Shown in pieces: positions 1 to 6,711 of a stretch of DNA of 8,208 nucleotides. Source of the DNA: Parvicella sp041583015 (GTDB lineage: Bacteria; Bacteroidota; Bacteroidia; Flavobacteriales_D; Parvicellaceae); contig JBFHGR010000132.1 in NCBI GenBank assembly GCA_041583015.1, positions 1 to 8,208 on the forward strand. Direction: 5' to 3'. The translations under genes were made by a program, and so were the position numbers. Each line of letters opens with the position of its first letter. Position 1 is the first letter of the stretch. The notes under the pieces were generated by a model. That model was given only the letters and a program-made list of their open reading frames with translations, was not told the origin of the DNA and ran no database searches.

Positions 1-284
1 ATTTCCAAAAGGTTACCCTTGAGTAATTCAATATCATTGTGTATGGCGTCATTCCATTCGCCAATTAACTCAATAAAAGCATAGCCATCCTCATAATCTG
101 CATAAAGGATTTTCACAAACATGGATTCAGATTCTATACTGTCCCATTGCGGATGGATGTAATGATTGTAAATGGTATCTACATACTCAAATTCACTGTA
201 TACTTTCTGAAAATAAGGGGAGTGTTCATCTTCTTCGGTTACGTAAAATTGTCGCCAATTAAAATAAGGTTCTATATCCTGCAT
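1..284 (-). CDS. Conserved protein of unknown function (N-terminal part, cut by left edge)
   Basis: An open minus-strand frame runs from an ATG at 284-282 to the left edge without a stop, giving 94 complete codons of the N-terminus. The protein begins MQDIEPYFNWRQFY and is rich in aromatic and acidic residues, with segments such as FEYVDTIYNHYIHPQWDS and the motif IELIGEWNDAIHND. It has no signal peptide or membrane segment, so a soluble cytoplasmic protein is likely. The GEWNDAI-type motif looks like a conserved Bacteroidota hypothetical family that I recall without a known role; I assign no function. It starts 22 bp after the stop of the upstream lipoprotein gene, so the two are probably co-transcribed. 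There is no Shine-Dalgarno; the ATG follows TGTAA, which is usual in this phylum. The C-terminus lies outside the window. Confidence 0.75.
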   Translation of the reverse strand, partial: MQDIEPYFNWRQFYVTEEDEHSPYFQKVYSEFEYVDTIYNHYIHPQWDSIESESMFVKILYADYEDGYAFIELIGEWNDAIHNDIELLKGNLLE

Positions 285-306
285 ATTTACAAGATTACTA
301 AAAATA

Positions 307-990
307 TCAATAAGCTATTCCTTCAATCCAATTCAAAACCATTTCATCTGTTAAGATTTCTCCAAAAACTCGGTACTTAGAAACAGTGAGCGGACTGTGC
401 GTATTAATATCCTCGGCAATTACTCCATGGGCTTTGTTAAATGGACTGGAATGAACGAAAAGTAATTGCTTTCCTTTTTTGTAAATGTATCCTGTGTGAT
501 TATCTAATCCTACAATGTAGATGGCATCTGGACGAGAGACCAACCAATCTTCCACATCTTTCATTTCAGCATTACTAAATCTTTTCACTTCATTTGTTGC
601 TGCCAAAATCATAGTTTCAGAAGCGGCTTGCGCCCATTTAACTCTTGGGATTTTCAAGCCTAAATCTCTCAACGTGGTTGTTACAAAATACCCACATGCT
701 ATTTGACCTTCTTGTGGGGTTTCTGTGACGCCATTAAAATCCCAATTGGTACCATACCAAGACGGGAATATTTCCAAAGTAAGTTGATCAAATAAAAACT
801 GTTTAGTCTCCTTGATTACTGCTTTTCTACCTTCGACAGTTTCCTCATGATACTTCAAATTAATCACCACCCTTTGATTTTCTACATCAGTGAGTATTTC
901 TGAATATGATTTTGTAGGTTTTATTTCAAGATTATTTGGTTGGGAACACGCAAATAAGAACAACAAACTAAAGGCTACTATATTTTTCAT
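307..990 (-). CDS. Putative lipoprotein with a possible papain/NlpC-like cysteine hydrolase fold
   Basis: The 227-residue product starts with a lipoprotein signal, MKNIVAFSLLFLFAC, with lipobox Cys at residue 15, so it is probably exported and anchored to a membrane. I do not recognise a named family. The core contains IACGYFVTTTLRDLG (Cys99 at the start of a helix), DNHTGYIY (His165) and FVHSS (His180). A Cys at a helix N-terminus followed by a His-bearing strand and a second polar residue is the arrangement of papain-like and NlpC/P60 hydrolases, so a cell-wall or peptide hydrolase is plausible. This is inferred from motif order only. The conserved-looking SWYGTNWDFNG at residues 77-87 would lie near the active site. 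The gene follows the META lipoprotein gene after 91 bp, and an intrinsic-terminator-like hairpin ends exactly at its start codon. The unknown gene at 284 follows 22 bp downstream. Confidence 0.8.
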   Translation of the reverse strand: MKNIVAFSLLFLFACSQPNNLEIKPTKSYSEILTDVENQRVVINLKYHEETVEGRKAVIKETKQFLFDQLTLEIFPSWYGTNWDFNGVTETPQEGQIACGYFVTTTLRDLGLKIPRVKWAQAASETMILAATNEVKRFSNAEMKDVEDWLVSRPDAIYIVGLDNHTGYIYKKGKQLLFVHSSPFNKAHGVIAEDINTHSPLTVSKYRVFGEILTDEMVLNWIEGIAY

Positions 991-1033
991 AAAAAAAGGA
1001 AGAAGATTTAGATAAAACTAATCTACTTCCTTT
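991..1033 (-). terminator. Rho-independent terminator (or attenuator) after the META gene, touching the next ATG
   Basis: Read on the minus strand, an AAAGGAAG arm (1033-1026) pairs with CTTCCTTT (1002-995). The stem continues inward past a single mismatch and a bulged A through AGATT/AATCT and AG/CT, closing on a loop of about six bases. Seven uninterrupted T follow (997-991), three of them shared with the stem base. This is a classic intrinsic terminator for the selO-META transcript. The T-run is directly followed by the ATG of the next gene at 990-988, with no spacing. The hairpin may therefore act as an attenuator or fold over the translation start. On the plus strand no T-run follows, so it works in one direction only. 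Confidence 0.75.
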
Positions 1034-1081
1034 CAATATATATTCAATAATGATTAACCGTATAGATTAATAAATTATTTG

Positions 1082-1549
1082 TTAGTCTACCTTTCTAAAG
1101 GTCATCAAAGTTTTTCCATCAGCATCAATAAGATGCAGCGTGGTCTTTTCAATTTTATAAGACCTAACCAATCCTAAACTCTTATTGAAAATCGGAGAAA
1201 CCTCATCATCTACACAAAACATTCTGGTTGCACCTCCTGTTCCGAATTGAAGTTCAGATGCAGTCACTTTATCTAACGCTCCGAAAATACTATTACAGCC
1301 ATCATTGCCAGCATAACGCATATCTTTCAAATGAAACTCAAGGGTTGGTATTTTAACACCTTTCTTAACTTCTTTCATATTATAATCACTACCATCCAAG
1401 GTCTGAAGCGCCCAGATATCGTTTAAATTAATGTTTGGCTGAGATTCTTCCTTTGATGTAGTTGTATTTTCCTTTACCATACCTGCTTTACTTTTGCACG
1501 CGCTTATACCCAATACTATGGTCAAGCATACTAATATTAAATTTTTCAT
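1082..1549 (-). CDS. META-domain (HslJ-like, DUF306) lipoprotein
   Basis: This 155-residue protein has a lipoprotein signal peptide with lipobox LGISAC (Cys18) and a short polar linker rich in Lys, Thr, Ser and Glu. One META domain follows from about residue 42 to the end. Family hallmarks are visible: the NDIWALQTLDG start, the GNDGCNSIFGAL motif around Cys85, and GTGGATRMFC around Cys112. The two cysteines could form a disulfide in the periplasm. META domains occur in E. coli HslJ, a heat-shock lipoprotein linked to novobiocin resistance, and in Leishmania META proteins; the biochemical role is unknown. The start codon is 10 bp after the selO stop, so the gene is the second member of a selO-META transcript. 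The terminator at 991-1033 ends that transcript. Confidence 0.9.
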   Translation of the reverse strand: MKNLILVCLTIVLGISACKSKAGMVKENTTTSKEESQPNINLNDIWALQTLDGSDYNMKEVKKGVKIPTLEFHLKDMRYAGNDGCNSIFGALDKVTASELQFGTGGATRMFCVDDEVSPIFNKSLGLVRSYKIEKTTLHLIDADGKTLMTFRKVD

Positions 1550-1559
1550 AATTTTTATT

Positions 1560-3119
1560 TTAAGAACTACAAGACAACATTGAACATCCTACTTTTTCTT
1601 TTGCCCAATCAGGTCTTTTTGCAAACCACTTTTCATTTTCCGGTTGCTCATCATATGGTTTTTTAAGCAATTCAAAAATATCGTTCAACAATTTGTAGTC
1701 GCCTTTGTTAGCATCATCAATCACTAATTGTGCCATATAGTTACGCAAGACATACTTTGGGTTTACCAAATTCATTTTTTCTATTCTTGCATCGCGATTC
1801 TCAACGTTATCATCCAGACACTTGCTATACTTGTTTAACCATAATTTCCATTGATCTTTAAAGCCTTCAAATTCACCATCAGTTTTATAGGAACATAACT
1901 CAACGGTTTTAACAAATTCATCAACTTCTTGAAATGCAGAAAGATTTCTAAAAAACAAAGTCATGTCTACTTCGCTCAACGCTAGTAGTTGCTGTAGTTC
2001 TTCGATTAACTCCTTCCCTTGATCAACCCCATGAGGTATACCAATTTTATCCAACATCATATTTAAATACTCTCCTTGAAAAGAATCTTTATATGATCTT
2101 AAAATGTCTTGCAAAGGTTCTACCTCTTCTATTAGAGGATATAAAGCATTAGCCAACTGCGTTAAATTCCATAAACCAATGGAAGGTTGATTACCATATC
2201 TATATCTTCTGTGTTGTGCATCTGTGGTATTAGGTGTCCAATTTGGATTATAATCTTCCAACCATCCGTATGGTCCGTAATCTATTGTTAATCCCAGTAT
2301 TGACATATTATCGGTATTCATTACACCATGTACAAACCCTACTCGCTGCCAATGTAAAATCATTGCTTTAGTACGATCCACAACCTCCTGAAAAAATGCT
2401 AAATACACATCTTTATTTGGCACACTTAAATGAGGGAAAAATTGCGTAATTGTGTAATCTACCAACTTGGTTAATGATTTTTTATCTTGTCTTGATGCAA
2501 AAATCTCAAAATTGCCAAAACGAATGAAACTCTCAGCTGTTCTACAGACAATTGCACCTTTCTCCAAGGCAGGATTGCCGTCATAGAGCATATCCCTCAT
2601 TACTTCATCCCCTGACAGCGCTATGGACAATGCTCGAGTAGTGGGAACACCCAAATGATACATTGCTTCGCTACATAAATATTCCCGAATGGAAGACCTC
2701 AAAACCGCCAATCCATCCGCCCCACGAGAATATGGAGTTTGACCAGAGCCTTTTAACTGCAATGCCAATCTCCCGTTTTCATTTTCTATTTCTCCGATAT
2801 TAATTGCCCTACCATCACCTAATTGTCCGGCCCAGTTTCCAAATTGATGTCCTCCATAACACATGGCGTAAGGCTTACTATGTTCTATGTTTTTTTGTCC
2901 TGAAACCACAGCCAAAAAATCCTCGTGAGCTGCATCTAGTTTAAGTAGGCTCAACATCTCCGAAGAAGCATGAACTAAACTTGGATTGCTTGGAACTGTT
3001 GGATTTACAAATGACAAACACGCTTCAAAAACTTGTCTTCTTTCAGCACCTTCTTTTTTATCCACCGGCAAAAGATTGGAAAAGGTATTGTTTATTTTAG
3101 ATTGGCTAAATAGACTCAT
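1560..3119 (-). CDS. selO: Protein adenylyltransferase SelO (YdiU/UPF0061 family)
   Basis: SelO is a pseudokinase-fold enzyme that transfers AMP from ATP to protein Ser, Thr or Tyr residues and is linked to redox homeostasis. The 519-residue length fits bacterial members. Hallmarks in order are CYGGHQFGNWAGQLGDGRA (residues 87-105), the nucleotide-binding LKGSGQTPYSRGADG (122-136, Lys123), IREYLCSEAMYHLGVPTTRA, and the metal-binding MNTDNMSILG (Asp270-Asn271) followed by IDYGP (Asp280). The C-terminus is CSMLSCSS: Cys517 sits where animal SelO has selenocysteine, and Cys512 is a second cysteine. The activation segment reads NPNWTPNTTD, lacking the Cys that E. coli SelO uses for its regulatory disulfide. 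The ATG at 3119 lies 22 bp downstream of a good TAnnTTTG promoter and after the terminator of the preceding unit, so selO begins its own transcript with the META gene. Confidence 0.95.
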   Translation of the reverse strand: MSLFSQSKINNTFSNLLPVDKKEGAERRQVFEACLSFVNPTVPSNPSLVHASSEMLSLLKLDAAHEDFLAVVSGQKNIEHSKPYAMCYGGHQFGNWAGQLGDGRAINIGEIENENGRLALQLKGSGQTPYSRGADGLAVLRSSIREYLCSEAMYHLGVPTTRALSIALSGDEVMRDMLYDGNPALEKGAIVCRTAESFIRFGNFEIFASRQDKKSLTKLVDYTITQFFPHLSVPNKDVYLAFFQEVVDRTKAMILHWQRVGFVHGVMNTDNMSILGLTIDYGPYGWLEDYNPNWTPNTTDAQHRRYRYGNQPSIGLWNLTQLANALYPLIEEVEPLQDILRSYKDSFQGEYLNMMLDKIGIPHGVDQGKELIEELQQLLALSEVDMTLFFRNLSAFQEVDEFVKTVELCSYKTDGEFEGFKDQWKLWLNKYSKCLDDNVENRDARIEKMNLVNPKYVLRNYMAQLVIDDANKGDYKLLNDIFELLKKPYDEQPENEKWFAKRPDWAKEKVGCSMLSCSS

Positions 3120-3140
3120 TGAATTGTAATTTGTTTAATG

Positions 3141-3170
3141 CAAAGGTACTTCAAGATTTATGGAAACAAA
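3141..3170 (-). promoter_or_regulatory. Sigma-A-type Bacteroidota promoter for selO
   Basis: On the minus strand a TTTG (3170-3167) and TACCTTTG (3148-3141) are separated by 18 bases. This matches the Bacteroidota housekeeping consensus, a TTTG-like -33 element and TAnnTTTG -7 element. The selO start codon lies 21 bases downstream, predicting a short leader without Shine-Dalgarno. The -33 element overlaps the T-rich tail of the preceding terminator, so the two units are packed back to back. Confidence 0.7.
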
Positions 3171-3199
3171 AAAAGCGAGTTACTCAAAATAACTCGCTT
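3166..3199 (-). terminator. Intrinsic terminator after the DUF4290-murA-tlpA unit
   Basis: A perfect 10-bp stem is formed by AAGCGAGTTA on the minus strand (3199-3190) and its complement (3182-3173), with a 7-base loop. T's run on directly from the stem (TTTTTGTTT). It sits 19 bp after the tlpA-like stop codon. On the plus strand the downstream sequence is only weakly T-rich, so it mainly terminates leftward transcription. Confidence 0.9.
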
Positions 3200-3218
3200 A
3201 TAATTCTTTTAGTTGACT

Positions 3219-3797
3219 TTAAAGTTTTACAACAATTTTATCAATCTCAGTATGTAAATCCATACCTCTTAAATTTTTGGCAATGATGACACCATTAGCA
3301 TCAATCAATACATTTGTAGGAATAGAATTAACTTTATAAAGTCTCGCTGCTGCGTTAGCCCATTTTTTATAATCGCAAACATGGTATTTCCAAGTTAATT
3401 TATCTTGATCAATTGCTTTAACCCACGCTTCTTTATAAGCATCTAATGAAACGCTGAATACTTCAAAACCCTTACCGTCTTTAAATTTAGCAGATTTATA
3501 TTTGTTATATGCCTCTACAACATTAGGGTTTTCGTGTCTACATGGACCGCACCAACTTGCCCAGAAATCTATCAAGACAACCTTCCCTCTTAAGTCTGCC
3601 AACGACATCATTTTGCCATCAACCCCCTCCATCTCAATGTTTGGCGCAACATCTCCAACATTAACACCTGTTTTAGGCGTTTGAAAATCTGAAAACCAAA
3701 GTTTAAAGTACCAAAATTGTTTTTCTGGTGGCCAAGTGAAGTTTGTTGTAACAAAAAACACAAGAACAAGTGGTATGAATAATTTAATTCTTTTCAT
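3219..3797 (-). CDS. TlpA-family thioredoxin-like disulfide reductase, exported
   Basis: A 192-residue thioredoxin-fold protein of the TlpA/ResA/AhpC-TSA type, which usually reduces disulfides or delivers reducing power outside the cytoplasm. After an N-terminal signal or anchor (MKRIKLFIPLVLVFFVTTNF) comes GDVAPNIEMEGVDGKMMSLADLRGK, then VVLIDFWASWCGPCRHENP with the catalytic WCGPC (Cys83 and Cys86), FEVFSVSLD, and the cis-proline loop SIPT (Pro160). An extra Cys141 lies in VCDYKKW. No lipobox is seen, so it is either cleaved and periplasmic or held by the N-terminal helix. I chose the ATG at 3797 because it places the signal peptide at the N-terminus; the longer frame to 3839 would begin at a TTG. 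It follows murA by 49 bp with no terminator or clear promoter between, and is the last gene of that unit. Confidence 0.9.
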   Translation of the reverse strand: MKRIKLFIPLVLVFFVTTNFTWPPEKQFWYFKLWFSDFQTPKTGVNVGDVAPNIEMEGVDGKMMSLADLRGKVVLIDFWASWCGPCRHENPNVVEAYNKYKSAKFKDGKGFEVFSVSLDAYKEAWVKAIDQDKLTWKYHVCDYKKWANAAARLYKVNSIPTNVLIDANGVIIAKNLRGMDLHTEIDKIVVKL

Positions 3798-3846
3798 TCT
3801 AATAAAATATTTCGTGAAAACTTGCAAAAACTGTTCCAAGAATAAA

Positions 3847-5160
3847 TTAAGATATCCTTCTAATATCTGCTCCTAAATTATTCAGTCTTAACTCTATATT
3901 TTCGTATCCTCTATCTATCTGTTCTATATTATGAATAGTAGATTTTCCATTAGCAGAAAGTGCTGCTATCAACAAGGACACACCTGCTCTAATATCTGGC
4001 GAGGTCATCGTAATTCCTTTCAATTGGGACTTTCTCTCCATTCCAATTACAGTAGCTCTGTGTGGATCACAAAGAATTATCTGAGCACCCATGTCTATCA
4101 ATTTATCCACGAAGAATAATCTACTTTCAAACATTTTTTGATGAACAAGAACAGAACCTCTTGCTTGAATAGCTGTAACCAAGATAATACTCAATAAATC
4201 TGGTGTAAACCCAGGCCATGGAGCATCGGCAATAGTCATGATACTTCCATCGATGAAAGATTCAATTTCGTAAACATCTTGTTCGGGGATATGTAAATCA
4301 TCTCCTATTAACTCCATCTTAATTCCCAATTTCTTGAAAACAGTTGGAATCACGCCTAATTCATTGTAACAAACATCTTTAATTAGGATATCCGATTGCG
4401 TCATTGCTGCTAATCCGATAAAACTTCCAATTTCAATCATATCCGGAAGAATTCTGTGTTCACATCCTCCAAGTTTCTCCACTCCATCCACGATAATCAT
4501 ATTAGAGCCAATACCTGAGATATTTGCTCCCATGCTATTCAACATTTTACAAAGTTGTTGCAAGTAAGGCTCACATGCAGCATTATAGATAGTTGTTCTT
4601 CCTTCAGCAAGGACAGCCGCCATGACAATATTAGCAGTCCCTGTAACAGAAGCTTCGTCTAACAGCATATAGCACCCTTTCAATTTTTTTCCTGGTGCTT
4701 CCACCTTGAAAAAATTAGTTTCAGCGTCATAAGTAAATTGTGCTCCTAAATTTTGAAACCCAATAAAATGAGTATCTAATCTTCTACGTCCAATTTTATC
4801 TCCACCTGGCTTAGGGATATAACCTTTACCAAATCTAGCCAATAATGGACCAACAATCATGATAGAACCTCTCAATGAAGCCCCTTTTTGCTTAAATTCA
4901 TCTGTCAACATGTAGTCAACATCAATTTCATCTGCCAAGAAGCTATACTTCCCTTTGTCTAATTTCTGAACTTTTACTCCAAGCGCTTGCAATAAATTGA
5001 TCAATTTATTTACATCAACGATGTCTGGTATATTTGAAATAATAACCTCTTCATCCGTAAGCAAAACAGTATTTAACACTTGTAACGCTTCATTTTTGGC
5101 ACCTTGAGGAGTTAAGGTCCCTTTTAATTTTTTACCTCCAATTACTTCAAATGATCCCAT
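3847..5160 (-). CDS. murA: UDP-N-acetylglucosamine 1-carboxyvinyltransferase MurA
   Basis: MurA transfers enolpyruvate from PEP to UDP-GlcNAc, the first committed step of peptidoglycan synthesis, in the cytoplasm. The 437-residue protein has the inside-out alpha/beta EPSP-synthase fold with expected residues: GAKNE (Lys22-Asn23), ASLRGSIMIVGPLLARFG (Arg97), the catalytic loop PKPGGDKIGRRRLDTH (117-131), GFTPD (Asp321, the catalytic base region) and SPDIRAGVSL (Arg391). The loop has Asp121 where E. coli has Cys115, the residue alkylated by fosfomycin. Asp at this site is known from naturally fosfomycin-insensitive MurA of Mycobacterium, Chlamydia and Borrelia; resistance here is inferred. Only 2 bp separate its ATG from the DUF4290 stop, so the two are translationally close and co-transcribed. 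Confidence 0.97.
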   Translation of the reverse strand: MGSFEVIGGKKLKGTLTPQGAKNEALQVLNTVLLTDEEVIISNIPDIVDVNKLINLLQALGVKVQKLDKGKYSFLADEIDVDYMLTDEFKQKGASLRGSIMIVGPLLARFGKGYIPKPGGDKIGRRRLDTHFIGFQNLGAQFTYDAETNFFKVEAPGKKLKGCYMLLDEASVTGTANIVMAAVLAEGRTTIYNAACEPYLQQLCKMLNSMGANISGIGSNMIIVDGVEKLGGCEHRILPDMIEIGSFIGLAAMTQSDILIKDVCYNELGVIPTVFKKLGIKMELIGDDLHIPEQDVYEIESFIDGSIMTIADAPWPGFTPDLLSIILVTAIQARGSVLVHQKMFESRLFFVDKLIDMGAQIILCDPHRATVIGMERKSQLKGITMTSPDIRAGVSLLIAALSANGKSTIHNIEQIDRGYENIELRLNNLGADIRRIS

Positions 5161-5162
5161 TG

Positions 5163-5828
5163 CTATCTATTGTTATTCTTTTTTCTTCTGTGATTTTGAT
5201 TTTTGTTTCGCTTGTTATTGTTGGAAGTTGTAATACTATTAGATTTTGTTTTTTTAAGTGTATTTAAAATTACATTCGTATCTGTAAACACATCATCTTC
5301 AACAACAATTTTTCCTCCAGACAATTCCTTCAATTGCTTAATGATAACAGAATTATCAACAGCATCTTTGTTCCAAATAAGGTAAGAAGCTTTTAACATA
5401 TTAGCCAATTTGGCTGCTAAAATATTTCTTTCTTCTCCTTCTGGTAGGTTACTAGCCGCTTCAATCCAATCTTCAGCCAATTTTCCATAATGCCCGAATT
5501 TTATTTTTCTTTGAGGATACTCTAACAATCTAGGCTTAGACCTAAAACTTTCCTTTGAAGGTACTGGGTAAGGCGAATCTATATCCAATTCAAAATTTGA
5601 CATGATAAAAAGATGAGCCCACAATTTGTGATTAAAATCTTCAACATCTCTTAAGTGAGGATTTAATTGGCCCATCACTTTGATAATTGCTTGAGCACAT
5701 TTGTTACGCTCTTCTTTATCTTCAATAGTCAAAGCCACACCTATCATATTCTGCACATTTCTTCCGTACTCTGGTATAACCATGAGTTCTCTTTCGGTGT
5801 TGTACTCTAAAACTGTATTTTCTTTCAT
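5163..5828 (-). CDS. DUF4290 family protein, upstream partner of murA
   Basis: The 221-residue soluble protein has no signal peptide or membrane helix. Its body (about residues 1-185) contains YNTERELMVIPEYGRNVQNMI, KVMGQLNPHLRDVEDFNHKLWAHLFIMSNFELDIDSPYP and PQRKIKFGHYG, the pattern of the Bacteroidota-specific DUF4290 family as I recall it. In this phylum the gene commonly sits directly before murA, as here with a 2-bp gap, which hints at a role linked to cell-wall precursor synthesis. No biochemical function is known to me. The last 30 or so residues are a low-complexity tail of Asn, Lys and Arg (SNNNKRNKNQNHRRKKNNNR), which could bind nucleic acid or an acidic partner. The ATG at 5828 lies 24 bp after a TAACTTTG promoter element, so this gene opens the murA unit. 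Confidence 0.9.
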   Translation of the reverse strand: MKENTVLEYNTERELMVIPEYGRNVQNMIGVALTIEDKEERNKCAQAIIKVMGQLNPHLRDVEDFNHKLWAHLFIMSNFELDIDSPYPVPSKESFRSKPRLLEYPQRKIKFGHYGKLAEDWIEAASNLPEGEERNILAAKLANMLKASYLIWNKDAVDNSVIIKQLKELSGGKIVVEDDVFTDTNVILNTLKKTKSNSITTSNNNKRNKNQNHRRKKNNNR

Positions 5829-5852
5829 TTAAATATTCTAATATTCGATTTC

Positions 5853-5860
5853 CAAAGTTA
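5853..5860 (-). promoter_or_regulatory. -7 promoter element for the DUF4290-murA-tlpA unit
   Basis: TAACTTTG on the minus strand matches TAnnTTTG exactly and stands 24 bases before the DUF4290 ATG. I cannot see a clean TTTG -33 element at the expected distance; the upstream sequence is A/T-rich. It lies in the 67-bp gap after the hydrolase stop at 5896, so the murA unit can be transcribed separately from the gene before it. Confidence 0.55.
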
Positions 5861-5895
5861 ACTATTATTTTTTAACGGGTTGACAGCATTTATAA

Positions 5896-6555
5896 TCAAT
5901 AGTTTGTGTAAATCTCTTTCATCTTAGGAGATTCATAAATTCCACGAGGGGTAATTACAACTTCATCTTGATTCACCCCGTTCTTAAACCTTTTCTTGAT
6001 AATCTCCATTACAACAGGGTGTTCTAGATTATATTGACCAAATTTTTCATATTCACTAATCTTGATACCAACATGGTCGTACATTTTCCAAACTAATTCA
6101 GAACAATACCATGTTTTATCAGACCACTCAAAATAAATATCGTAATTCTTGCCTTTGACTTTCTCAAAGAATGATTTCATTTGAGTCACTTTGGAAGAAG
6201 TTAACGAAGTTGAATTCCTCAAGCGAGAAATGGTAAAATGATTTTGATCACCATGACTAATAAACGTTTTTAAGGGTATCTTCTGAACAGGCTGCACTGC
6301 TTCATAAACGTACCATTGGTTGTTTTCTTGAAATAGAATTCCAACATGACTATATTTTGATTCCGTGGCTTTTTGAACGGCCAAACTTTGACCAGAATTA
6401 CTTGTTTGAAAAATAACATCACCTTCTCTTAAGATGGACTCATCAAAACCTAACTCCTCACTTAAAATAGATTTAGGATGAATATGAGCGGGACCAAACG
6501 CCAGTGCGCCAATAAGAAAAAAAACAAAGATGGAAATGTAAGTTACTTTTTTCAT
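5896..6555 (-). CDS. YiiX/YebB-like secreted cysteine hydrolase (NlpC/P60 superfamily)
   Basis: The 219-residue protein starts with a hydrophobic signal (MKKVTYISIFVFFLIGALAFG) and matches the circularly permuted NlpC/P60 group typified by YiiX/YebB (DUF830-like). In order it shows LREGDVIFQTSNSGQSLAVQKAT (42-64), SKYSHVGILF with probable catalytic His70, WYVYEAVQPVQ with Glu85, and KTWYCSELVWKMY with the nucleophile Cys151. Permuted members carry the His before the Cys, as seen here. Such enzymes act on amide or thioester bonds in peptides or lipids; the substrate of this one is unknown, and location is probably periplasmic. The ATG at 6555 lies 17 bp after a TAAATTTG element. It stops 67 bp before the DUF4290 start and appears to be a single-gene unit. 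Confidence 0.88.
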   Translation of the reverse strand: MKKVTYISIFVFFLIGALAFGPAHIHPKSILSEELGFDESILREGDVIFQTSNSGQSLAVQKATESKYSHVGILFQENNQWYVYEAVQPVQKIPLKTFISHGDQNHFTISRLRNSTSLTSSKVTQMKSFFEKVKGKNYDIYFEWSDKTWYCSELVWKMYDHVGIKISEYEKFGQYNLEHPVVMEIIKKRFKNGVNQDEVVITPRGIYESPKMKEIYTNY

Positions 6556-6572
6556 AGAATTATCTTGAACAT

Positions 6573-6580
6573 CAAATTTA
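6573..6580 (-). promoter_or_regulatory. Proximal -7 element for the YiiX-like gene
   Basis: TAAATTTG on the minus strand matches TAnnTTTG and lies 17 bases before the ATG at 6555, the short leader length seen at the other promoters here. No good -33 TTTG is seen, so the call rests on the -7 element and its position. Confidence 0.45.
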
Positions 6581-6674
6581 TGCTTTTATCTCATTACATT
6601 TATCTTGTTTATTCCCAAAAAATCTTAATTTACTATAATTTAGCAAGAATGAAACACTATTCAACGACATAAAA

Positions 6675-6682
6675 CAAAGGTA
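6675..6682 (-). promoter_or_regulatory. Distal divergent -7 element toward the YiiX-like gene
   Basis: TACCTTTG on the minus strand is identical to the selO -7 element. It is 119 bases upstream of the hydrolase ATG, so it would give a long leader. An ATG at 6670-6668, only 4 bases downstream, opens a 30-codon frame; I do not call this a gene. No clear -33 element is visible. Confidence 0.4.
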
Positions 6683-6703
6683 AAGCGAATTAATTAGGTA
6701 ATA

Positions 6704-6711
6704 TAATTTTG
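6704..6711 (+). promoter_or_regulatory. -7 element for plsC
   Basis: TAATTTTG matches TAnnTTTG and lies 37 bases before the plsC ATG. It is back to back with the minus-strand element at 6675-6682, making the 6556-6748 gap a divergent promoter region. The -33 position is not well conserved. Confidence 0.45.

Noticed and set aside
147..380. Plus-strand 77-codon open frame starting at 147.
   Set aside because: It overlaps two better-supported minus-strand genes antisense, has no recognisable motif, and looks like a shadow frame.
3798..3839. Longer N-terminus for the TlpA-like protein, starting at 3839.
   Set aside because: The start would be TTG and would put 14 residues before a well-formed signal peptide; the ATG at 3797 is better.
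5861..5895. Inverted repeat AACTATT / AATAGTT as a terminator for the YiiX-like gene.
   Set aside because: The arms are 7 bp of A/T-rich sequence about 30 bases apart and overlap the DUF4290 promoter; there is no proper T-run.
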